Assembly: GCA_037043235.1 (NCBI GenBank)
Contig: JAWRVZ010000050.1
Location: 1,249,501-1,313,500, forward strand
Direction of reading: 5' to 3'
Source of the DNA: Rhodeus uyekii
Lineage: Eukaryota > Chordata > Actinopteri > Cypriniformes > Acheilognathidae
Length of the DNA: 64,000 bases
Shown here: positions 54,142 through 64,000 of the stretch, one piece after another
How positions within the stretch are numbered: the first letter of the stretch is position 1
Layout: each line of letters starts with the position of its first letter
The notes under the pieces: model-generated
The model's database searches: none
What the model was told of the DNA's origin: nothing
What the model saw: the letters and a program-made list of their open reading frames with translations, nothing else
Made by a program: the position numbers and the translations under genes

Positions 54142-55180
54142 CACTCACCTAAAGGATTATATGGAACACCTGTTCAATTTCTCATTAATGCAATTATCTA
54201 ATCAACCAATCACATGGCAGTTTTTTTCAGTGCATTTAGGGACTGGTCCTGGTCAAGACAATCTCCTGAACTCCAAACTGAATGTCAGAATGGGAAAGAA
54301 AGGTGATTTAAGCAGTTTTGAGCGTGGCATGGTTGTTGCTGCTGGTCTGAGTATTTCACAATCTGCTCAGTTACTGGGATTTTCACGCACAACCATTTCT
54401 AGGGTTTACAAAGAATGGTGTGAAAAGGGAAAAGCATCCAGTATGCGGCAGTCCTGCGGGAGAAAATGCCTTGTTGATGCTAGAGGTCAGAGCTCATGGG
54501 CCGACTGATTCAAGCTGATAGAAGAGCAACTTTGACTGAAATAACCACTCGTTACAATCGAGGTTTGCAGCAAAGCATTTGTGAAGCCACAACACACACA
54601 ACCTTGAGGCGGATGGGCTACAACAGCAGAAGACCCCACCGGGTGCCACTCATCTCCACTACAAATAGGAAAAAGAGGCACAATTTGCACAAGCTAAACA
54701 AAACTGGACAGTTGAAGACTGGAAAAATGTTGCCTGGTCTGATGAGTCTCGATTTCTGTTGAGACATTCAGATGGTAGAGTTAGAATTTGGCGTCTTGCC
54801 TTATTACCAGTTTGCAGGCTGGTGAGGGTGGTGTAATGATGTGGGGGATGTTTTCTTGGCACACTTTAGGCCCCTTAGTGCCAATTGGGCATCGTTTAAA
54901 TGCCACGGCCTACCTGAGCATCGTTTCTGACCATGTCCATCCCTTCATGCCCACCATGTGCCCATCCTCTGATGCTGCTTCCAGCAGGATAATGCACCAT
55001 GTCACAAAGCTCGAATCATTTCAAATAGGTTTCTTGAACATGACAATGAGTTCACTGCACTAAAATGGTCCCAGAGTCACCAGATCTCAACCCAATAGAG
55101 CATCTTTGGGATGTGGTGGAATGGGAGCTTCGTGTCCTGGATGTGCATCCCACAAATCTCCATCAACTGCAGTTCTGAAT
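54142..55180 (+). mobile_element. Tc1-like transposon, 3' truncated
   Basis: The left end is CACTCACCTAAAGGATTAT after TA (54140-54141), a Tc1 terminus type I recognise from fish. The transposase remnant fills the rest. Sequence homology stops at about 55175, where AACTGCAG runs into unrelated AT-rich DNA, so the right terminus is lost. Confidence 0.8.
54289..55178 (+). pseudogene. Tc1-like transposase, broken in several places
   Basis: Opens with MGKKGDLSSFERGMVV and ISQSAQLLGFSRTTISRVYK (helix-turn-helix region), then MGRLIQADRRATLTEITTRY and LRRMGYNSRRPHRVPL. The catalytic triad environments are recognisable as WSDES-type (near 54731), QDNAP-type (near 54990) and SPDLNPIEHLWD-type (near 55079), but they lie in different frames. 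Frame changes occur around 54495, 54700-54760 and 54975, and the C-terminus is missing. It is not functional. Confidence 0.82.
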
Positions 55181-55229
55181 TTGTATGATTAATCACATTT
55201 TTAAGATGGCATAAATTATTACATGGGGG

Positions 55230-56163
55230 ACATTGGTGTGCTAAATGAGGATTAATTAGTAATACACAAAATATATAACATGGGTTATTTGAAAGCGTCA
55301 TCATTTTATTAAATGTCAGATGAAAGAGATTTGAAATTCTTACAAGAGCAAGGAAATTACATTTGTTTCCAGAGATAATTTTAGTGTTTACACAAAGTAA
55401 TAAACCGTCCACTCTTACTTTAAAAGTAACTGTTATAATAAATTTAAGGGAGGGGCCCACCAACCATATAAATATATGCACCTTGAATAAATTAACCAAT
55501 CTTAACCACAAGATATCTTAAATCAATAAGTGTGTTAATAACGGATACTGATTTTAACCAAAACAAAATTAAAGATAAATAACTTGAATAAATCTTTGAA
55601 ACAAAACAATGAAGAATCAAACAATAGAGAGTAAACAATAAATAATAACCCAACATATGTTTCAAATGGAAATAAAACATAGCAACCAATATTAAAGTAC
55701 CCATAAATGCAGGTGTCTTTTATGAAGAAGTGTCCATTGTTTATCGCGGAATCAATGATGATGATGGTTGTGATGTCGCTGTTTAAATCCGTTAGAGTTC
55801 ATTGTAAAGTTTACCATGAATATCCTGTTATGTGCTTCTCTAAGAACCCCTTTCTCCTTGTTGAACTCGGACTCAACTCCTAAAGAAATTGATAGTCCTT
55901 TCTCCAAATTAATTTAGTAGTGTTTAAAAACTACCAATATAAAAGAGTCCTTTTAGATTGAGCATGAAACCTAAGTTTCTCAATCCGGACTCTGTGCTTG
56001 TTGGCCTCTGACACGAAAAGCCATGTTTCCTCCCTCTCTAAACCTTCTCTTACCTCTACTTATATACCTCGTATCCTGTAAGAGAGAATCAACTTAGAGC
56101 CCCCTGGTGGTTGGATGAACCAACTACTATGACACCACAGTAACATAAATTATGGGTTGTTAC
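55230..56163 (-). other. Possible solo LTR or promoter-like segment between the aerolysin-like copies
   Basis: On the minus strand it begins TGTAACAACCCATAATTTAT (56163 downward), has a CTCF-type core at 56110-56099, and a TATATAAG box at 56067-56060. About 600 bp of AT-rich sequence with no gene follows. A TGT start plus a TATA box suggests an LTR, but I could not fix the 3' end or a target duplication. Confidence 0.35.
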
Positions 56164-56354
56164 ACTACTATATGAATGTTTCAGTATTGAAATCATAATA
56201 TATTAATTAAAATAACAGTGTTGAATTTATAGTTCACCCTGAACACCCAAACAAGCCAAAGAAAACATACAATTAAATATAGAATAATTGTTACTAACAA
56301 CTAATCAGGAGTAAAATCAAAGAATTTGTATTACATGTACAATCTGTTTTAACA

Positions 56355-57305
56355 TCACAGATCAGATTCTTTAGTATCCACTTTGATATCAGTGTAAGTG
56401 ATGCCTTTGTACGTACCTTTGGTCTCGTACTGCAAAACACTGCCATTCTGGCAGGTGATCTTCACTGTGCCAGTGTACGGCAGGTCAAAAGTGGCTCTGC
56501 CAATGGTGATGTCAACATCAACCACCTTTTTTGGTGGGATTTCTATAGTGGTAGACATCGTTTCGGTTCTCTCATCTGTCTGCTCTAGACCATAAGTGCT
56601 TTCTGATCCAACGCTGAAACTGAATCCTGTAGAAACTTCTAGCACCTCTGGAATCTCAGCCTTCACTTCCATGCTAAATGTTGTTGTAAAGCTCTGACTC
56701 ATTGACCATGAAGATTTTTTGGTCACTTTCTTTGAAGTTTCGATTGTTTGGTGCTGATTAGCGGACGTTTTGTTTCTGTAAGTTATGGATTTGATTTCTT
56801 CCACTGTCACCTTTGGTATCAGTTGGTTGATAGTGGGATATTTGACATTAGTGAGAACCGTTGATTGAACTGCATTGAGAAACATGAATCCCATGCTGTC
56901 AATATCTGCCCCACATCTTCCTTCAATGCCCAAACAATATCCCGAGCCGACATCAATGGGGATTTCTGTTGGTAGTTCATAATCTGTCATTTTTGCAAAG
57001 AATTCTCCTCCCTGGTTGGTCTTGAATTTGATGGCTCCAAGACGTTTTCCCTCTCCATTGGCCCACAGGGACAGTGAGGTGAAACACTCACCAAGTTTGA
57101 ACCTGTACTCTTGATACGGTCCGGCTGGTTCTCCAAAGCTTTGATTTCTGCCATCTGAAAGCCAAACCTTGACCGCCTTCACCTGCCATCCTCCCACCCA
57201 GACCCCGATCTTCTCTAGACTGGCACCGTTATTCTGACCAGTCAATTAAAATGGAGCACCTCCATTACCACCACCAAGTTTCTGCAGAGTTGTAGGGTAG
57301 GAGAT
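56355..57305 (-). pseudogene. Aerolysin-like protein gene copy 2, start codon lost and early stop
   Basis: The coding body (57245 to 56355, 296 codons) is open and has the same jacalin-like plus aerolysin-type layout as copy 1, with IGVWVGGWQVKAVKVWLSDG, CLGIEGRCGADIDSMGFMF and VEIPPKKVVDVDI-like segments. The position of the initiator reads ATC (57305-57303) instead of ATG, and codon 20 is TAA (57248-57246). The splice acceptor and the upstream promoter block are kept. The long open remainder suggests recent loss, or rescue by another start. Substitutions relative to copy 1 are concentrated in the aerolysin half (about residues 160-250). There are no frameshifts. Confidence 0.85.
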
Positions 57306-57599
57306 CTTTAAAGTAGATCTGAAAATTATATCAAAGATCATTATTATCCAGTCTCCCGGAGCCAGCAAGCATTTATGTATTCTTTATAATTTATTCAGAT
57401 TTGCATGTAAATGCATATTAGAAGTTGTTTTGGGAGTTTTCTTCCAACGACCATGTTCTCATATCAGCTATTTTATATGGAGTCAAATACAGATACAAAT
57501 AATAATTTTAAAAGACATTTAGAATTTCTTAAGTACTGCTGTATAGTCCTATACAAATTTCAGGCAAAGTAATAGATGCTGTTAGCCACATGAATCACA

Positions 57600-57770
57600 T
57601 CTGAAGTGCCATCACTGGAAATATACTTACAGAAGTGTAACTGTAGTCTGATGGACTTCTTCCCTAGATCAGCTCGTCTGGAGAAAGAGAGCAAGGTGAG
57701 ATGCGTTTGCTCGGGCTGCTGTTTAAATAGAGCTGGAAAAGCACACCCAGAGACGCTGAGTAAGTGTAAT
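57600..57770 (-). promoter_or_regulatory. Promoter and first-exon homologue of aerolysin-like copy 2
   Basis: On the minus strand it contains GCGTCTCTGGGTGTGCTTTT, CCAGCTCTATTTAAAC and CATCTCACCTTG, then a CATCAGACT...TTCTGTAAGTAT donor. This parallels 52285-52400 and shows that the duplication included the regulatory region. Confidence 0.65.
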
Positions 57771-57774
57771 CTGC

Positions 57775-58650
57775 AATATAAGTGTTTGCATATGAAAATA
57801 AGGGTTCCAACACATTTTGATGTAAGGTTGATTGAACTATGTCAACAAAAGGCTGATATAGATATTAATTCTTAAAAGGCTCTATTGACTAGTTTCATTG
57901 AACACCAATTGTAAATGAATCATTAATCTTCTTTTGTGCTGCACAATGAAAGGAAGTCATACAAGACTGGAATGACAAATGACAGAATGTTAATTTTTTG
58001 GGATGAACTGTTACTTATAGTGATATCACTTTTTTTATATAGTGCATCAATGGCTATATATAAATCGAGATATAATAAATATATAATCGAGAAATGGTTG
58101 CTTATGGGAATCATGCATTTCTCGTGTAATGTAAGTTTATAATAGTACTATGGTATTATTACGGCCCACACATGAGGGAATGTAACCGAATGTAACCTCT
58201 CCCACAGTACATCTTTTGACACAACATGACTTGTTAAAAGAAAAACCTTCCCCAATTCTACTTTTGCATATAGTCCTGCTTTCATATTTGCTTTAATAGT
58301 GTATAACTTTTTTTTATCTTTTTATCAGAAAGTTTATATTGCAAAACAGGTTCCTGCATATCTTTTATTTTGCATTTATGAAAATAATGATAATATTCGT
58401 GTCACAGTTACACATTCTAATGTCCAACCACTGTTACATTCCCAGGTTTGAAGGTTCCCAGCATACTGCTTTCACGAAAATAAATTTTGTTTTAAAACAT
58501 CAGCTTTTGTGAACAGCCCTGCTGGTGCTGACAGAACATTCCCAGAGTATTTCCATGCTTCCAACCATCAGACTGAACCACAGACTGTTGCTGAAACCAC
58601 AGCTGCAAACGGTGAATACATTCATTAAAACTTCAGCATATTACTCCATA
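57775..58650. other. Intergenic, no gene seen
   Basis: AT-rich with short frames only. Confidence 0.45.
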
Positions 58651-58652
58651 CA

Positions 58653-59728
58653 CAGTGGAGTTGGGTTATGTCGACGGCCTCGGGGGTTGCAAAACAGCAT
58701 CGAAATAACTGTTTATCGAGATAGTAATATATGTTATATGGGTTGATTTTCCCACATATAACCCACAGACGCAGATAATCTGCACGCTCATATAGCCAGC
58801 AGGTTTTGGGTAAAAAAAATTGTTGGCATAACCCGCACCCTTATATAACCCGCACTCATAGATTGATGAACTTTTTTGTGTATGTTCACATTTCGAATTT
58901 CAAATGTTGCTCGCATGACGTCAATTATCCATAAGTGTTCAGGCTCGGTACACAGTGCTTGTGCGCGAAATTCACACAATAAAAAAACAAACACAGAATC
59001 AGAAGAAAAAGCAGTCTCACGCTGCGGTGTACAGTAGCTCGTCCCTTTAAGAAGCGTGTCGGATGAGATGAGAAGAGCCCGCCCTCATGGCAGCACAGCC
59101 AATCACGTCTTCTGGCATGATTGACAGGTCAGACAGCCTATCAGCGCCAGCTGTCAGAGTGACAACAACCCTCGCAAGAAAGAAAAATAAAAATGTATTG
59201 ATGTACATGATGTGAGTTATTAAATGAGAATGTATATGCTCGTGTTTTTGGTGTCTTTTTACACAAAAGTGTTGCCATGGTTTGTTTGATGAAGCGATCG
59301 GCATTCATCTAAAAAAAACACAATAAAAACAACCTTCGATTCTTGATACAAACCTTTAATTATATTCTCCAACAATGCAAACACAAAGATTGCTCACAAA
59401 ATCACAAAAAACATGCAGGATGCTATAGCGTGTTATCCCTCAGACGAGATCAACAACAGGGAGTGAACCGTGAGCGGACTGCGATCCACGTGCAACGCAA
59501 ACTCAGTGTATGTGCAGTGAACTAGGTACGCTAATTAGTCACGAAATAACCATGTGAAGTGGCGACTTTTTTTATGCTCGAGATATTAGATTTCAGCGAC
59601 GTAAAAGAATCGACATAACCCACAAGAAAATGCTAAGACAAATAGGGAGTTTGGTGGTTCCACTTCAAAAACGTTGACATAATAGGATTGGCGAGTTAAC
59701 CGTGACTCGAGATAAGTGAACTTCACTG
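58653..59728. mobile_element. pogo/Tigger-like non-autonomous element B
   Basis: The left end CAGTGGAGTTGGGTTATGTC and the right end (reverse-complemented) CAGTGAAGTTCACTTATCTC are related inverted termini, and TA follows the right end (59729-59730). Sub-terminal phrases recur in both halves (CATAACCCGCA and CGACATAACCCAC). The interior has a CCAAT- and CpG-rich patch (59060-59120). No transposase frame. Confidence 0.65.
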
Positions 59729-59730
59729 TA

Positions 59731-60325
59731 TTATGTTTGTGTACAATTTATTTATAAAGCAAAAAACTACTTCAACAAAAATCATCAGGGATGAGCCACG
59801 TATGAATTTTTAAATATTCAGCACAGACATAAAAAAAAAGTCACTGATAAGACAGCTAAAGAAACATTTATCTTTTAAAACCACAGTAACATATCCACAT
59901 GTTTGTGAAACAAGGACACTGCTTTCTTTGTTGGAAGTCAAATGCATTATGGTATAACATTTCTGAAGAAAGATCATTGGTTTCCGGTAAGTATTACGGT
60001 AAATGTGAAGTTTGTTTTGCATGAATTCTGATTAGAATAAGAAAAACGTCTGCATTTTATCTCTGCTTTACATGTATTCATTCAAAGTATCAAACAAATT
60101 AGGAACATCGTGAGCTAAAGCTGGTGATGAAATACATCTAGAAAAACAAACAGTAGTCAAAGTTTGTGTTAATTTTAGTTATTTGCGAATATGAAAAGTT
60201 TGACTGGGCTTATATGGTAAACCATTTGAACGCACTTGTGCACATTTCTGCTAAATAAATAAATTTAAATATTTCCTTTTGAGTGGAACCCAACTTCTCT
60301 TGTGGATTGATGCTACTGGAACACT
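59731..60325. other. Intergenic, no gene seen
   Basis: AT-rich. The 70-codon minus-strand frame at 59810-60022 is unsupported. Confidence 0.45.
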
Positions 60326-60326
60326 T

Positions 60327-60480
60327 ACATTTATGCATTTATTTACATTTATCAGTCACTTTTATCCAAAGGGACTTACATTGCATTCAAGAAACACATT
60401 GAATCAGTTCTTGCTTTCCCTGGGATCGAACCCATGACCTTGGCGTTGTTAAACACCAATGCTCAATTGGTTGAGCTGAT
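60327..60480 (-). mobile_element. tRNA-derived SINE, copy 6
   Basis: On the minus strand: head CTCAACCAATTGAGCATTGG, then CCAAGGTCATGGGTTCGATC, CCAGGGAAAGCAAGAACTGA and TTGAATGCAATGTAAGTCCC, with tail TTTGGATAAAAGTGACTG and ATAAATGTAAATAAATGC. Near full length. The + strand ORF 60434-60811 starts inside this SINE and is therefore unlikely to be a gene. Confidence 0.82.
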
Positions 60481-61010
60481 TGAGCAAATGGGTCCAATTT
60501 ATATGACCAGGATGGATTCATTGTGGGCTCTAAGAGGAGTCCATTTAGATGTTCATAATATTGGCTCACTTGGGTCGCAAATGGGTGCTAATTTTGGAGC
60601 TGAGGTGATCTACACACAAAACCTTATGGTGGGCACCTGGGGGATCAAGTCATGGTTTTTAGAAGAGGGGGCTTTTAAAGGGCTCTGGTTAATACTTTTA
60701 TCATACCAGTGCAAACACAATATAAATAGAAGATTTGTTAATTATACGCGAGTCCAGAACTCAGTCATCAATAAAGTCATGCTGTTTAATTGGCAGCTCC
60801 AGGAATTGTAAAGAGGGCATTCTTTGATAACTTTCTATATATATTTTAATCGCAGTTTAAATAACAGATTACTTTCATCCTTCTATGAGAACAAAGTGAA
60901 GTTGACCTTTTAGCCACTTGTATGATCCACTGACACAGACAAAAAAACATCTGACTCTACATGAATCATTACATATCAGAAACCACTGATAACAGATCAG
61001 GCAGTGGAAT
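60481..61010. other. Unassigned, possible repeat with ATGGGT/TTGGGTC phrases
   Basis: TGGGTCGCAAATGGGTGC and GGTGGGCACCTGGGG resemble degenerate fish repeats, but no ends were found. No gene. Confidence 0.35.
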
Positions 61011-61017
61011 TATCACA

Positions 61018-61530
61018 TTCACTTTCACAATGCGTAAAGTTAAATATTGTTCTTTTATCCATGACTGATTGCATCCTCATAAACATGCATGTGAGAGTGA
61101 TTACAACAGCGAGCAACATTACACTCGTGATTATGATTAATCTTAAAAGTAAAAGTGGACATATCAATATTGTAAGTCTTGTAACATATTGAACAACTTA
61201 TCAGCAAAAAAACCCCAAAAGAACAGTCCTTTTTATGAACATGTTCACATTAAAGTAAACAAATAAAAAAAAGTCGAAATACCTAGCAGTCAGGAGAAAA
61301 CATTAAATGCTGAAATGTAAATACCATGGTACATCAAAACAGCAATAATCTTTGATAGTTACAACCACTTTTCACTTTCACACACCTGTTTATAAGTTTT
61401 TGTACTGTATTTGTTTTGGAGATTTTTTTTGCTGTTGTTTTCAAATGTTGCTAATAAAAATAGGCTGTAAAGTTGCTTAAATTGTGTAAGATACCATTAC
61501 TTAAATCAAGACTTGAACCATTGCCTTCTA
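61018..61530. repeat. Segmental duplication unit, first copy
   Basis: Two blocks recur downstream. Block 1 (61018-61215, with TTTATCCATGACTGATTGCA and ACAGCGAGCAACATTACACT) recurs at 61640-61830. Block 2 (61397-61530, with TTTTTGTACTGTATTTGTTT and ATTGTGTAAGATACCATT) recurs at 63192-63345. Confidence 0.85.
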
Positions 61531-61639
61531 TTTTTATTTTATTAAATATACTTAAGTATTTGCCAGTGAAATTATTTACCTGTTGTTTCATACATCAGTC
61601 ACAGGCATGAGCTCAGCTGTAAGCAACGAGGGAGAAAAA

Positions 61640-61830
61640 TGTGTAATTAAAGTTAGATAGTGTTCGTTTATCCATGAATAATTGCATCCTCATAGACAGT
61701 GATGTAAACATGCATGTGAGAGCGATTACAACAGCGAGCAACATTACACTCAACCTTAACCTTAAAAGTTAGTGGACATGATATCAATATTGTAAGTCTT
61801 GCAACATATTGAACAACTTATCAGCAAAAA
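61640..61830. repeat. Segmental duplication, second copy of block 1
   Basis: GTTTATCCATGAATAATTGC, ACAGCGAGCAACATTACACT, ATATCAATATTGTAAGTCTT and GAACAACTTATCAGC match 61050-61210. The copy has a 15-bp insertion near 61697. Confidence 0.85.
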
Positions 61831-61834
61831 AAAA

Positions 61835-63190
61835 CAAAAAAAAAAGTTTTAAGTAAAAGAATAAAAAAGTAGAAATAACTAGTAGTCGGGTAAAAACATG
61901 AAATGCTTAAAACACTCGTTCACATGAATCCATTTCTTTCTAATGATGAGTTGGGATTTAGTCATCTACATGCTATTTTTGCATTGGTTGTGCTTAAAAA
62001 AGCAAGAACAACTGCTTGTGATTTTCTGGCTCACCATCACCAACAATCTCTGCTGTTACGCCATTGTAATATAAGGTCAGCAGGTGCTGTATGAACTGAA
62101 CACTAAAGGCTCAATCGCTCACCTGTTTGTGAGACAAAGAAAAGAGAAAAAACAACCTGTAGGACAACCAAACAATTATCTAAAATCATGCTGCCTTCGC
62201 ATGCTATCAGAACCTTCTTGCTTCCCACTCTTGACGTCTAATTACGAGCTTGTCAAGCGCTTTGTTGTTGGAAAGAACAGGAATTGTAAGACAAAAAATC
62301 CTGATAAGACTGAACACAAAAGCTCTCAGAACAGACCGCTCGGCATCAGACATGTTTGCCCAACCTTTGTTTCATATTCTCAAAAGAATGCACTTGATAA
62401 CATCTAAGCCCAAAAACAAGAATATTGTGTCCATTTCTATACTGTAGTCACAAAACATCTATATTGAGCAGTGATTTGACCCAGGCTTTCAGTATGTGTT
62501 TGCGATTCATTGAATGTTCACAGCAGCAAACTTATACTTGGTTTTCATTTTGGCAGGAGTTTCTTCAAAAACATCAGTGAGATGTCATCATTCTGGACAA
62601 ATTACTCAGAGGCCAAATCATTTCAATTCATACTATTTTAATATAGTAATTGTGATCACAATGCTTAATGAGAATTAAACATTCAAACGTCTGGCCTGTG
62701 ATCATAGTCTAATTTTATTTTCAACTTTGACTTCCAAGGATTATATATCCAACTTCCTTCTTTTCACAGTGGTGTGTTGTTATTTCTCCCTAAATCCCAA
62801 GCTTAAGGCCAGAATAAGCACAATCTGTGACTGTTGTAAAATGCAGTCTCTTCTGTTGCTAAATAAAGAGCTATTAAAAGCACCATAATCTATGCGAGAG
62901 ACGCGGTTCCCAACGGGGTTTATGAGTGTGGCCTCCAACATGGACGGCAACTATGGACAAGCAAATTATATTTTAGGCTTTGTGTGTGCATCCAAATGAG
63001 AAAGCAGAAAAGTTGCACAGGTTGATGATAAGAAAGACACTTTAAAAGCAAAAGTTAAGCGTTTTGTCTTTTCATAGCAAAATGGACAAACCTGTTAGTC
63101 TTTTTGTGATTACAAGAGTAGCAATGCCTAAACACATTTAGGGTCTTCCAGAGGCTTTACCGGTTCATGTACTAAACAGTTACCCGTCTA
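61835..63190. other. Intergenic, no gene seen
   Basis: Open frames of 63-107 codons (61903-62094, 62084-62407) have no domain or splice support. No transposon ends recognised. Confidence 0.45.
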
Positions 63191-63191
63191 T

Positions 63192-63345
63192 ATGTTTTTG
63201 TACTGTATTTGTTTTGGAGATTGTTGTTGTTTTCAAATGTTGCTAATAGTTATTTTTTATATCTTTATTCAAAAAATAGGCTGTGAAGTAGCTGAAATTG
63301 TGTAAGATACCATTGCCATGTATCCTAAATCAAGGACCAAACCTT
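63192..63345. repeat. Segmental duplication, second copy of block 2
   Basis: ATGTTTTTGTACTGTATTTG, GTTTTCAAATGTTGCTAATA and AAATTGTGTAAGATACCATT match 61395-61495, with an extra ~22 bp near 63250. Confidence 0.85.
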
Positions 63346-64000
63346 TTGACCTTTAATGTTTTATTTTTATTTTACTTTATCAAAAATAGTTAAGTATTTG
63401 TCAGTGGGATTATTTGTTATATTGTTTTTTTAAATAAAACCAACACTTTTTCAAACTCAATTTCACAAACAAATATTGCTGCTTAACTAAAAGTACATTT
63501 TGGACTCTCATCAATGTTTGACAGGCTTGACGATATTTTTGGACTTGAATTTGGAAACCCATGCAGTTCAAACATGCACTTTATTTTAACCTGTATTCCT
63601 TTTTATGATGCACTGTTCTGTGAAGTGTGAATAAAGTGACATTTGATCAGCCATATAATCATTTTCCCAGATTCTTGTGCAGGTCACCACCAGTCAAGCT
63701 GCAATATGTACTTTACGAGTCAGAAACAAACAGAACAAGCACTGAATAAACTTTCCTTCATGGTCCATATGTAAATGTGGCTAAAGGTTGGCCTTTACTC
63801 ACAAATTAGCTGATCTGAGATCAGTTTTGTATTTTTCTCCAGGTGTAATGACAGATTTTAGGTTAGGACAACTGTTTCCAGACCAGGATATATGAGAAGA
63901 TATGCTGCTCCTCATGGTCCATCAGAATTGATATGTCTGCCCTCGGAGACGTCGGGTTGACCTTTATGAGTTGGCTGCACACTGTGGTTCTCCAAAACAG
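63346..64000. other. Right edge, no gene seen
   Basis: Ordinary AT-rich sequence with no recognisable exon or element. Confidence 0.45.

Noticed and set aside
60434..60811. 125-codon + strand frame
   Set aside because: It begins inside a reverse-oriented SINE and shows no domain; likely chance.

Overview
The window is vertebrate nuclear DNA, very probably from a teleost and most likely a cyprinid-type fish. It has GT-AG introns, long (TG)n, (GATA)n and (GA)n microsatellites, tRNA-derived SINEs, Tc1-like, hAT-like, piggyBac-like and pogo-like DNA transposons, a Ty3/gypsy gag fragment, and fish-type gene content. No bacterial-style operons, CRISPR arrays or rRNA genes were seen.

Region by region: 1-13.6 kb holds the 3' half of a shootin-family gene on the + strand. 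Nine coding exons run to a TGA at 13461; the 5' exons lie off the left edge. A composite GATA array (0.67-1.68 kb) precedes the first visible exon. One intron carries a very large 51-bp minisatellite (2657-9514). At 17.3-21.8 kb is a complete six-exon tex261 gene (+, 196 codons, the family's normal length). At 25.3-27.7 kb is a complete five-exon ankrd53-like gene (-), convergent with tex261. TEX261 and ANKRD53 are also neighbours in human. From 28 to 52 kb I found no convincing multi-exon host gene. This stretch is microsatellites and transposons: a gag-protease piece of a gypsy element with its 5' LTR (36.0-37.7 kb), a hAT-like element with an 8-bp target duplication that has itself been hit by a second hAT-like element (39.6-42.6 kb), a pogo-like element (49.5-50.6 kb), and a CpG-rich promoter-like stretch near 46 kb with an unrecognised 133-codon ORF.

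At 52.3-57.8 kb are two genes for aerolysin-like proteins with a jacalin-like N-terminal domain, in tail-to-tail orientation. The first (+) is intact. The second (-) has lost its initiator ATG and has an early stop, although the remaining ~296 codons are open. Between them sit a decayed Tc1 element and a promoter-like segment with a strong CTCF-type motif. The last 6 kb holds another pogo-like element, a SINE and a direct segmental duplication, with no recognisable gene.

Points most worth following up: the 134-copy, indel-balanced 51-bp array with higher-order periodicity; UG-repeat 3' splice sites in both tex261 and ankrd53; the nested hAT elements that split an ORF encoding a membrane/coiled-coil protein; and the asymmetric decay of the aerolysin-like pair. 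Family names come from recalled protein similarity only; no database search was run.
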